Shown piece by piece: positions 8,025-14,510 of a DNA stretch of 37,190 nt. The position numbers and the translations under genes are program-made. The stretch lies in assembly GCA_946885645.1 (NCBI GenBank), contig CAMPGU010000009.1:1-37190 (forward strand). Reading direction: 5' to 3'. This DNA comes from an uncultured Haloferula sp. Lineage in GTDB: Bacteria; Verrucomicrobiota; Verrucomicrobiae; Verrucomicrobiales; Akkermansiaceae. Under the pieces are notes generated by a model, which had not been told where the DNA came from, searched no databases, and worked only from the letters and a program-made list of their open reading frames with translations. Position 1 is the first letter of the stretch. The number at the start of each line of letters is the position of its first letter.

Positions 8025-9266
8025 TCAGAGCTCCTTGACCCAGATATTGGCGAAATCGATTGCGGCACCGTGGTGCTGGAGGGCGATTTTGCCCTTTTCC
8101 GGGACGCCCGGGAGCTGGGCGTCCTCGATCACCGTTTCGCCATTGAGGATCACCGTGAGGCGGTCGCCCTTCATCGTGATCATGGTCCGGTTCCATTCGC
8201 CGACCGGCTTGTCCGCCTTCTTCTTGGGCGTCACGCCCGCGACCACCTCGGCGGATTGGCTTCCATCGGTGCGGTAGCCATAGACCTCGCCCGAGCCGCA
8301 GGGCCAGTTCCAGAGATTCACCTGGCTCTTGGAATTCCCGCGGAGATAGACGCCGCTGTCCAGCTCCTGCACCTCCACGGTTTCGCCGGTTTCCTTCCCG
8401 TCGGCACCGAGCACCGGCCGCTTCATCAGCGGCCCCGGCGCGCTCCAGCGCCAGTCGAAGATGAGGGTCATGTCCCCGTATTCTTTCCCGAACCACAGGT
8501 CCTTGTCCTTCGCCTCGCTTTTCCCGTCGTATTTCAGGATGCCGTTGATGGGACGCCAGTGGCCCTTGTCCCCCTCCTCGGATTCCCAGCCGTCCAAGGT
8601 GGTTCCGTCGAAAATCTTGGTAAATCCGGACTGCTTCGCCCCCTCCTCGTTCGCCGTCGGCGGAAACTCGCAGATGCTGAGGCGGCGGAAGGCGACCCGG
8701 TCCCCGTGGCCGCACAGCGCGATGTGGCCGGAGCGCCGCTTCACGCCCTTGTGGTCGGGGTGTTCCTTGCTCAGCTCGTCGAGCTTCGCGTTGAGGATCG
8801 TTTCGCCGTTTACGGTCACCTGCACGTCGTTGCCGTTCACGTAGATCCGCTCCTGGTTCCACTCGCCCACCGGCCGCAGCGGGGCCTTCTTGGCCGCCGC
8901 CAGGGTATAGAGCGAGCCGTGGAACTGGTACGGCTTGAGGTCCTTGTACTTCTCGGCGCTGTTATCCAGCACCTGCACCTCCATCCCGTCGTACGCGGCG
9001 TCGCCGGTCAGCGGATAGTGGATGCCGATCCCGTTGTTTCCTCCCGGCGGGAGCTTGAATTCAAAATCCAGCGCGTAGTTCGCGTAGATCCGCTCGGTGG
9101 CGAGATTGCGGCCTTCCGGCGTGCAGACGATGGCACCGTCTTCCACCACGTAGCCCTCGCCCTTCCAGCCGCTGAGGTCCTTGCTGTTGAAGAGGGAGAC
9201 GCGCTGGAGCTTCGGCTCGGCGGCGGAAACGGCGAGCGGAAGAAGGAGAAGCGGGATGAATTTCAT
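8025..9266 (-). CDS. Secreted tandem DUF1080 (3-keto-glycoside hydrolase family) protein
   Basis: The 413-residue product starts with a Sec signal (MKFIPLLLLPLAVSA, cleavage near residue 16). It contains two DUF1080 jelly-roll domains, about 22-202 (RVSLFNSKDLSGWKGEG) and about 215-413 (FTKIFDGTTLDGWESEEG). Each has the family pattern: an opening 'LF(N/D)...LxGW', a central 'NNGIGIHYP' or 'DSGVYLRG', then 'GEWNxxxI' and a C-terminal 'I.L..HG...FxN/RIxVxEL'. DUF1080 proteins have been shown to act on C3-oxidised glycosides (3-keto-disaccharide hydrolase), the product of Gfo/Idh/MocA-type or other sugar 3-dehydrogenases. One such oxidoreductase lies immediately upstream (58 bp), which fits a shared pathway. 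Whether both domains are active is unknown. Confidence 0.92.
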   Translation of the reverse strand: MKFIPLLLLPLAVSAAEPKLQRVSLFNSKDLSGWKGEGYVVEDGAIVCTPEGRNLATERIYANYALDFEFKLPPGGNNGIGIHYPLTGDAAYDGMEVQVLDNSAEKYKDLKPYQFHGSLYTLAAAKKAPLRPVGEWNQERIYVNGNDVQVTVNGETILNAKLDELSKEHPDHKGVKRRSGHIALCGHGDRVAFRRLSICEFPPTANEEGAKQSGFTKIFDGTTLDGWESEEGDKGHWRPINGILKYDGKSEAKDKDLWFGKEYGDMTLIFDWRWSAPGPLMKRPVLGADGKETGETVEVQELDSGVYLRGNSKSQVNLWNWPCGSGEVYGYRTDGSQSAEVVAGVTPKKKADKPVGEWNRTMITMKGDRLTVILNGETVIEDAQLPGVPEKGKIALQHHGAAIDFANIWVKEL

Positions 9267-9324
9267 GGTATTGGGGATCGGTTGGGTGATTGGACTTCCA
9301 CGACGGCGGTTGCGCCAGGGGTTT

Positions 9325-10401
9325 TCAGAGATCGATGGTTTTCCCGGTGCGGAAGCTCTCGTCCGCAGCGGTGACGATACGCATGGAGGCGACGGCGTCC
9401 TCCATGTGATCGGTGAGGTCGGTGTTTTCCAGGATCGCTTTCAGGAAATACTCCTGCTCGCGGTGGCACAGGTCGTCATGGTCCGGCTCGTCGTCGAGGC
9501 GGATGGTTTCGTCGGCCCGGGCAAAGGTCCCTTCCGGGGTGAGCCGGGAGTGATGGAGGCGGATCGCCTGGGTCTGCGTGTGGGCATCCACATTTGAACT
9601 CTGGCCTTCTCCGCCGGCCTTCTCCGCCACGATGGACGCGCAGCCTTTCGGCCCGACGACATCCTTCACGAAAAAGGCCACCTCGCTCATCATCGGGCCC
9701 CAGCCGGCCTCGTACCAACCCACGGAGCCGTCCTCGAAGGTGACCTGAAGCGCGCCGTAGTTGATTTTTCCTTCCGGCAGCTCGTCGCTCAGGCGGGCTC
9801 CGATGCCCGAGACCCGGATCGGCTTGGAGCGGGTCATCTGGCACATCACGTCCACGTAGTGGACCCCGCAATCGACCACCGGGGAGATGGAGGACATCAG
9901 CGCCTTGTGAGTCTTCCAATTGCTCCCGAAGGATTGCTGGTTGAGGTTCATCCGCATCACCAGGGGCTTGCCCAGCGTTTGCGCCATCTCGATGAATTTG
10001 ATCCAGCTGGGGTGGTGGCGCAGGATGTAGCCGATCACCAGTTTCTTCCCGCTGGACTTCGCCTTCGCGACGATGGCCTCTGCCGCCGCGACATTTTCCG
10101 CCAGCGGCTTCTCGATGAAGACATGGCAGCCCGCCTCGAAGGCGGCCTCGGCATACGGCCCGTGGGTGTCCGGATAAGTGGAGATGCTCACCGCGTCCGG
10201 CTTGGTCGCCGCCAGCGCCTCGTGGAAATCCGCGAACTCCTCATAGCCGCCGCCCAGTTCGGCATTGAGCTTGCCGCGGCTTTCCGCCGAGCGGGTGACG
10301 ATCCCGCAAATCTCGAAGCCGGGAATGCGATGATAGGCGAGGGCGTGGGAGCGGCCCATATGGCCGGCTCCAACGCAAAGAATTCGGATGGGATTCTGCA
10401 T
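9325..10401 (-). CDS. Cytosolic Gfo/Idh/MocA family oxidoreductase
   Basis: The 358-residue product has no signal sequence and opens directly with the Rossmann fold (IRILCVGAGHMGRSHA, glycine motif at about 11-16), so it is cytosolic. The EKP motif is at 97-99 (FIEKPLAEN). The substrate domain contains DCGVHYVDVM with Asp177 and His181 in catalytic positions, close to the myo-inositol dehydrogenase-like branch. It is likely the first gene of a minus-strand run with the DUF1080 protein and the C39-like protease. Compared with the two exported paralogues in this window it lacks the Tat signal and the aromatic insert, suggesting sequential steps in two compartments (inference). Confidence 0.92.
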   Translation of the reverse strand: MQNPIRILCVGAGHMGRSHALAYHRIPGFEICGIVTRSAESRGKLNAELGGGYEEFADFHEALAATKPDAVSISTYPDTHGPYAEAAFEAGCHVFIEKPLAENVAAAEAIVAKAKSSGKKLVIGYILRHHPSWIKFIEMAQTLGKPLVMRMNLNQQSFGSNWKTHKALMSSISPVVDCGVHYVDVMCQMTRSKPIRVSGIGARLSDELPEGKINYGALQVTFEDGSVGWYEAGWGPMMSEVAFFVKDVVGPKGCASIVAEKAGGEGQSSNVDAHTQTQAIRLHHSRLTPEGTFARADETIRLDDEPDHDDLCHREQEYFLKAILENTDLTDHMEDAVASMRIVTAADESFRTGKTIDL

Positions 10402-10531
10402 GATCGGGGCGTTAAAACGACTGAAGGTGACGGATTATTTCAAAATCGCCCGACGGACAAGGCTCATCGCACGGAGAGTGGCACCTCCCGGCCGGAGGCG
10501 GCAAGGATGGGGTTCGGGCCGGAAATGGAAA

Positions 10532-10560
10532 ACGCCCCGGCCGTGTACGGGCCGGGGCGT
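10532..10560. terminator. Bidirectional intrinsic terminator
   Basis: A perfect 11-bp stem, ACGCCCCGGCC/GGCCGGGGCGT, with a 7-nt loop. It is followed by TTTT on the plus strand and by TTTTCC on the minus strand. It sits downstream of the 64-residue cysteine protein (minus) and before the oxidoreductase run, so it should separate these transcription units. Confidence 0.85.
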
Positions 10561-10570
10561 TTTGGGGAGG

Positions 10571-10600
10571 GCCCGGCTTCTACCAATGAAGAAGCCGGGG
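10571..10600 (-). terminator. Second hairpin downstream of the 64-residue gene
   Basis: A perfect 10-bp stem, CCCGGCTTCT/AGAAGCCGGG, with an 8-nt loop, lies 18 bp past the stop of the small cysteine protein. It precedes the stronger terminator at 10532-10560 on the transcript. There is no T run of its own, so it may stabilise the 3' end rather than terminate. Confidence 0.5.
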
Positions 10601-10617
10601 AGGTTTTGGAGATAGGA

Positions 10618-10812
10618 TCAATCGGCTCTGGAGAAATCGCCGCACCAGTCTTCCGCGGCCGTAACCGGGAACATGGATTCGAATTTCACCTCCTCGTCCA
10701 CTTCAAAGGCAATGGTCTGCGGGGCGTGGCGGCGGCATTCGCCGTGGTCGTCCTCGAGTTTGTTCCAATGGACGCAAGCTTCACAGGCACGGGTGGTGGT
10801 TTTCGTATTCAT
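10618..10812 (-). CDS. Small four-cysteine protein (64 residues), probably metal-binding
   Basis: A 64-residue acidic protein with four cysteines: C10-x2-C13 (ACEACVHW), C26 in GECRRHAPQ and C57 in EDWCGDF. The order CxxCxxW, GxCRRxxP, WCGxF is a recurring small-protein pattern in bacteria, and the four Cys could bind zinc or an iron-sulfur centre. I do not know an assigned function. Genuine coding is supported by the matching pattern, by its own promoter-like and operator-like sequence upstream, and by two hairpins downstream. No Shine-Dalgarno site is evident before the ATG at 10812. Regulation by a Fur-superfamily repressor is suggested by the upstream palindromes (see the operator entry), which would fit a metal-related role. 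Confidence 0.75.
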   Translation of the reverse strand: MNTKTTTRACEACVHWNKLEDDHGECRRHAPQTIAFEVDEEVKFESMFPVTAAEDWCGDFSRAD

Positions 10813-10832
10813 ACGCGGAAAAGGGATTTGTC

Positions 10833-10862
10833 ACTATGGACCCCGATGTCCCGCAGGTGCAA
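10833..10862 (-). promoter_or_regulatory. Candidate sigma70-type promoter of the 64-residue gene
   Basis: On the minus strand TTGCAC (10857-10862) and CATAGT (10833-10838) are separated by 18 bp. This places transcription start about 15-20 nt before the ATG at 10812. Match quality is moderate; the call rests on spacing and position just below the palindromic operators. Confidence 0.4.
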
Positions 10863-10874
10863 GCAAAGGATGAC

Positions 10875-10927
10875 TTGAGATCCAGTCTCAACTCAATGAT
10901 TTCCAGGGAATTGAGACTCGTTCTCAA
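10875..10927. promoter_or_regulatory. Twin 17-bp palindromic operators (TTGAGA-N5-TCTCAA)
   Basis: Two perfect palindromes of identical format, TTGAGATCCAGTCTCAA (10875-10891) and TTGAGACTCGTTCTCAA (10911-10927), have centres 36 bp apart. Between them an extra CTCAAT/ATTGAG pair (10892-10897, 10910-10915) gives further half-sites. The outer hexamers are conserved while the 5-bp centres differ, as expected for protein-binding sites rather than a simple duplication. The format resembles Fur-family boxes of the TGAGAAT-N-ATTCTCA type (known in several Gram-negatives), but the regulator here is unknown. The sites lie 63-115 bp upstream of the 64-residue cysteine protein and just after the end of the preceding minus-strand gene. 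Confidence 0.7.
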
Positions 10928-10960
10928 TTCGCTCTCGAGATCCGTGGGGGAAGTTAAGTG

Positions 10961-11806
10961 CTAATCCGCTGCGTCAGATGAAGGCGAGGACCCGGCGGCG
11001 CAGTACCGCTGCCACGGCGCGACGAAGGAGCCGCCGGGGACCGAGAGCTCCAGATTCATGTTCCCGAGGGTGTCGTAGATCCGCACGGTGGTCCGCGTCT
11101 CGCCATCGACCCGGACCGGCAGCACCCACACGGCATGCGCATGGGCGGGGTCGATCCGCAGGATGCTCTCGCCAGGGCCGCCATGAACGGTGATGCCGCC
11201 TTCAAATGAAATCCACCGGGCATCGATGAAACGGGAGAGGTCGAAACCCTCGCCCCTCACCCGGCAATGGAGATCCGCACCGGAGTCAATGACGTCGGAG
11301 AGGATCGGGCTCAGCGGATGCGCTTCCGGATGGGCGCGGCGCTCGATTGCGGCCGCTTGGCAGCAGGGACAAGACTTGAAGGGCTCGGCGAGCGCGGCCC
11401 GCCATTCCAGGAGCTGCGGGAGCTCCACCTCCTCCCTGCAAAAAGTGGCGACGAAGTTTTGCAGGCGGGCGATTCCCTCCGGCTCGTCCGCAATCGCGAT
11501 CCCCAAGGGAAAGCGGGCCTGCTCGAAGTCGAATTCGAGCAGGCCGGGGTTTTGCGGGAGCCAAGCGGTCCGGCTCGCATGGACGCCCGCCAGCCGTGAG
11601 GGAGCGAGCGCCAGGCCGAGCGAGGGGAAAAGCACGCGCTCCGCGGAGGTCAAGGCCGCCTCTCCGGAGTCGCCCATGACCACCAATTCCGCGGTCGGGT
11701 TTCTCGCGCGCAGGTAGAGCAGGCCGAGGGACGCGAGACCTTCGAAGAACCCCGGTGCGTCGTGCCGGAGGCGGATCGGAAGCTGGAGGAAAGAAGGGGC
11801 ATTCAT
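10961..11806 (-). CDS. Hypothetical protein with CPCC motif, faint HemS/ChuX resemblance
   Basis: I do not firmly recognise this gene. The preferred start is the ATG at 11806 (281 residues, MNAPSFLQLP...); an earlier in-frame start at 11890 would add a poorly conserved-looking, Arg-rich lead and place a strong hairpin inside the gene. There is no signal peptide. A CPCC motif is at residues 146-149 and another Cys at 123. The C-terminal third (about 168-255) contains GFDLSRFIDARW and, later, TVRIYDTLGNMNLELSVP. That arrangement is reminiscent of haem-utilisation HemS/ChuX domains ('DLRLF..W' then 'SLQFFD..G..VHKV'), but the match is weak and key haem ligands cannot be named. It is followed by the twin palindromes and the small Cys protein on the same strand. 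It diverges from prfC. Confidence 0.65.
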   Translation of the reverse strand: MNAPSFLQLPIRLRHDAPGFFEGLASLGLLYLRARNPTAELVVMGDSGEAALTSAERVLFPSLGLALAPSRLAGVHASRTAWLPQNPGLLEFDFEQARFPLGIAIADEPEGIARLQNFVATFCREEVELPQLLEWRAALAEPFKSCPCCQAAAIERRAHPEAHPLSPILSDVIDSGADLHCRVRGEGFDLSRFIDARWISFEGGITVHGGPGESILRIDPAHAHAVWVLPVRVDGETRTTVRIYDTLGNMNLELSVPGGSFVAPWQRYCAAGSSPSSDAAD

Positions 11807-11828
11807 CGCCGGAAGACGGAAGTCGCGG

Positions 11829-11864
11829 CGGAGAGCGGGCCCTACCAAGACAACCCGCTCTCCG
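11829..11864. promoter_or_regulatory. Perfect 11-bp inverted repeat between divergent genes
   Basis: CGGAGAGCGGG (11829-11839) and CCCGCTCTCCG (11854-11864) are separated by 14 nt in the spacer between the hypothetical gene (minus, start 11806) and prfC (plus, start 12036). It could be an operator or a 5'-leader hairpin of the minus-strand gene, 22 bp before its start codon. No T run follows. Confidence 0.45.
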
Positions 11865-12035
11865 GCCGCGCGGCAACCGCCCGCATGCATACGAGCTGCC
11901 GCCGGCGCGTGCTGGTGATTGCTTGCGGAAATTTGGCGGGAAACCGTCGGGCGGCCGGGGAACTCTCCGCCGAACGCGGCCTTGGCAGGGACCGGGTGCC
12001 GTGTTTCCCTGCGCCGCCGCCGCCGCTTTCATCCC

Positions 12036-13622
12036 GTGTCCCATCCTTCATCCATCCGCCGCACCCTCGCCATCATCTCCCACCCGGATGCGGGCAAAAC
12101 CACGCTGACGGAGAAGTTCCTCCTCTACGGGGGCGCGATCGACCTCGCCGGCAGCGTGACTTCACGCCGCGACCGGCGCAGCACCGCCTCCGACTGGATG
12201 GAGCTGGAAAAGCAGCGCGGCATCTCGATTTCCTCCACGGTTCTCCAGTTCGACTACGCGGGCTTCCGCATCAACCTGCTGGATACCCCGGGGCACGAGG
12301 ATTTCTCGGAAGACACCTACCGGGTGCTCACCGCCGTGGACGCCGTCATCATGGTGGTGGACGCGGGCAAGGGGGTCGAGGCGCGGACGCGCAAGCTCTT
12401 CGAAATCTGCCGCCTCCGCGGGATCCCGATCTTCACCTTCATCAACAAGCTCGACCGCCCCACGCGCCCGCCGGTGGAGCTGATCGACGAAATCGAGAGC
12501 GTGCTGGGGATCGCGTCCCACCCGATGAATTGGCCTCTCGGCGACGGCCCCCGTTTCCGCGGCCTCATCCAGCGGCGGGACGGTCGGATGCACCTGTTCG
12601 AGCGGACGAAAGCCGGTGCTTACCGTGCGCCTGTTTCCGTGCTCGGCCTTACCGATCCGGCGGTGCGCGAGCACGTGGATAGCGATCTGGTGGACAAGGC
12701 GGTGGAAGAAATGGAGCTGCTGGACATCGCCGGCGCGGCCTACGATCCGCAGCGCGTGCTCGCAGGCGAGCTCACGCCCGTATTTTTCGGCAGCGCCGCG
12801 AACAACTTCGGCATCCAGCTCCTGCTCGACGGCTTCCTTTCCCTGGCTCCGGAACCGGCCGGTCGCAAATCGGGCGACACCATGATCGAGCCGGAGGACA
12901 AGCGCTTCAGCGGTTTCGTCTTCAAGATCCAGGCAAACATGAACCCGAAACACCGGGACCGCATGGCCTTCATCCGGATCGTTTCCGGGAAATTCGAGCG
13001 GGACATGTCGGTATGGCACGGCTCCGGAGCCAAGCAGATCCGCCTCTCCAATTCGCAGCGCCTCTTCGCCCAGGAGCGCGAGATCGTGGACGAGGCTTGG
13101 GCGGGCGACGTGGTCGGCCTGGTGGGCAACCAGCCTTTTGAAATTGGCGACACCCTGACCACCGATCCGTCGATCAAGTTCGACGAGATCCCGATCTTCC
13201 CGCCCGAGTGCTTCGCGACCATCCGCGGCCGCAGCACGGCGACCGCGAAACGCTACCGTGCGGGGCTCGACCAGCTCGTGCGGGAGGGCGTGACGCAGCT
13301 TTTCGAGACGGCTTCCGGCACGACCTCCCTGCTGGGCGCGGTCGGGCCCCTCCAGTTCGAGGTGCTCAAATACCGCCTGGAGTCCGAGTATGGCGCGGAA
13401 GTCGTCCTGGAGCACAGCCCTTGGACGGTGATCCGCTGGCTGATGGCGGATGGCGAGCCCGTCACGGGTGCCAATGCACCTACCGATGATCTTCCCGGCG
13501 GCTGCGCGTTGGCAAAGGACGCCGCCGGCCACTGGGTCGTGCTCGCCGAGGCCGAATGGGCCCTGCGCAGCTTCAAGAGATACCACGAGACTTGGGAGCT
13601 GGCGGAGCGGCTGGTGAAGTAG
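12036..13622 (+). CDS. prfC: Peptide chain release factor 3 (RF3)
   Basis: RF3 is a translational GTPase that removes RF1/RF2 from the ribosome after termination. The frame is open upstream, but a GTG at 12036 gives 528 residues, matching the usual length (529 in E. coli) and placing the RRTLAIISHPDAGKTT P-loop at residues 8-23. Other G motifs are DTPGHEDFSEDTYR (83-96) and NKLD (137-140), and the RF3-typical SDWMELEKQRGISI switch region precedes the DTPGH block. Domains II and III follow, with the family signature GAVGPLQFEVLKYRLESEYG. It is the first gene of a plus-strand pair with a DEDD exonuclease-like gene. The extra 39 residues encoded upstream of the GTG are Arg-rich and unlike RF3. 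Confidence 0.95.
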   Translation: MSHPSSIRRTLAIISHPDAGKTTLTEKFLLYGGAIDLAGSVTSRRDRRSTASDWMELEKQRGISISSTVLQFDYAGFRINLLDTPGHEDFSEDTYRVLTAVDAVIMVVDAGKGVEARTRKLFEICRLRGIPIFTFINKLDRPTRPPVELIDEIESVLGIASHPMNWPLGDGPRFRGLIQRRDGRMHLFERTKAGAYRAPVSVLGLTDPAVREHVDSDLVDKAVEEMELLDIAGAAYDPQRVLAGELTPVFFGSAANNFGIQLLLDGFLSLAPEPAGRKSGDTMIEPEDKRFSGFVFKIQANMNPKHRDRMAFIRIVSGKFERDMSVWHGSGAKQIRLSNSQRLFAQEREIVDEAWAGDVVGLVGNQPFEIGDTLTTDPSIKFDEIPIFPPECFATIRGRSTATAKRYRAGLDQLVREGVTQLFETASGTTSLLGAVGPLQFEVLKYRLESEYGAEVVLEHSPWTVIRWLMADGEPVTGANAPTDDLPGGCALAKDAAGHWVVLAEAEWALRSFKRYHETWELAERLVK

Positions 13623-13704
13623 CCGCGGCGCTGCCATCAGGGATCCGCTGGCAATGACTCCTCCGGGGTTGCCCGTTCCCGGAAACGCCGCATACCCTCC
13701 GCGC

Positions 13705-14271
13705 GTGTCCGGCAAGAACATCGTCTATTTCGATCTCGAAACCCAGCGCAGCTTCGGCGACGTGGGGGGCTCCGCCCACAAGGGCAAGATGGGGATCTCC
13801 GTCGCCGTCACCTACAGCACCGCCCGCGGAGGCTACCGGATCTACGGGGAGAGCGAGGTCGATCAATTGGTGGACGAACTGGTGCGCGCCGACCTCGTCG
13901 TGGGGTGGAATCACGTGGAATTCGATTACCCCGTGCTCCAAGGCTACACCATCTACGATCTGCCGGCCCAGACCGTGAATCTGGACATGATGCTGGATCT
14001 CCAGGAGCGGCTCGGCTTCCGAATGAAACTCGAGTCCGCCGCCGCCGCCTGCCTCGGCACCGGCAAATCCGCGGACGGGCTCGACGCCCTGCGCTGGTGG
14101 CAGGAACACAAGAAAACCGGGGACATCGCCCCGCTGATGAAAATCGCCGAATACTGCGCCTTCGACGTGAAGGTCACCAAGTGCGTGCACGAATACGCGC
14201 TCGCGAACGGCCACCTGAAATTCCACGACCGCGGCGGCCAGATGCAGGAAGTGGCCGTGGGCTGGCTGTAA
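13705..14271 (+). CDS. DEDD-type 3'-5' exonuclease-like (RNase H fold) protein
   Basis: From a GTG at 13705 the product is 188 residues; an ATG at 13654 would add 17 Pro-rich residues and is less likely. Motif Exo I is IVYFDLETQ (Asp10, Glu12), Exo II is VVGWNHVEFDYPVL (Asp74), and Exo III is AEYCAFDVKVT (Asp154). Together these are the acidic residues of a DnaQ-like two-metal nuclease fold, like the predicted ribonuclease H-like domain of YprB. A DNA or RNA substrate cannot be assigned. It lies 82 bp after prfC on the same strand and its TAA stop abuts the stop codon of the next, convergent gene with no base between them. Confidence 0.82.
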   Translation: MSGKNIVYFDLETQRSFGDVGGSAHKGKMGISVAVTYSTARGGYRIYGESEVDQLVDELVRADLVVGWNHVEFDYPVLQGYTIYDLPAQTVNLDMMLDLQERLGFRMKLESAAAACLGTGKSADGLDALRWWQEHKKTGDIAPLMKIAEYCAFDVKVTKCVHEYALANGHLKFHDRGGQMQEVAVGWL

Positions 14272-14382
14272 TCAGCCAACCACGCCGATCATCCCCAGGA
14301 CGCCCCAGACGGCATACCCGAAGAAGGCGATCAGGAGGATCAAGAAGACGTAAACGCTGACGTCGATCTGCTTGCGGGTCAT
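14272..14382 (-). CDS. Small single-pass membrane peptide (36 residues)
   Basis: From the ATG at 14382 the product starts MTRKQIDVSVY, continues as one hydrophobic helix (VFLILLIAFFGYAVWGVLGMIGV, about residues 12-34) and ends. The positive N-terminus and helix suggest an inner-membrane peptide with a cytoplasmic N-terminus. A longer start at 14472 would run through the terminator at 14460-14490 and is unlikely. Function is unknown; the moderate confidence reflects its small size. Confidence 0.5.
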   Translation of the reverse strand: MTRKQIDVSVYVFLILLIAFFGYAVWGVLGMIGVVG

Positions 14383-14459
14383 GGCGCGGGGCTTGTAAAG
14401 CGGACTCCCGGCGGTGCCAAGGCGAAATCCGGCACTTTCCTTTCCCGCTGAAACGAAAA

Positions 14460-14490
14460 GGGTCCCGGCCACCCAAGTTGGCCGGGACCC
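14460..14490 (-). terminator. Intrinsic terminator of the long repeat protein gene
   Basis: A perfect 12-bp stem, GGGTCCCGGCCA/TGGCCGGGACCC, with a 7-nt loop is followed on the minus strand by TTTTCGTTTC. It begins 20 bp after the stop codon of the 1597-residue protein. Confidence 0.9.
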
Positions 14491-14510
14491 CTGTTTCCGT
14501 CAGACCCGTA

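Noticed and set aside
11919..12035. 39-residue N-terminal extension of RF3
   Set aside because: Arg-rich and unlike RF3; the GTG at 12036 gives the family's normal length and P-loop position.
14383..14472. Longer start for the 36-residue membrane peptide
   Set aside because: It would place the coding region through a strong terminator stem and add a sequence with no helix or signal character.
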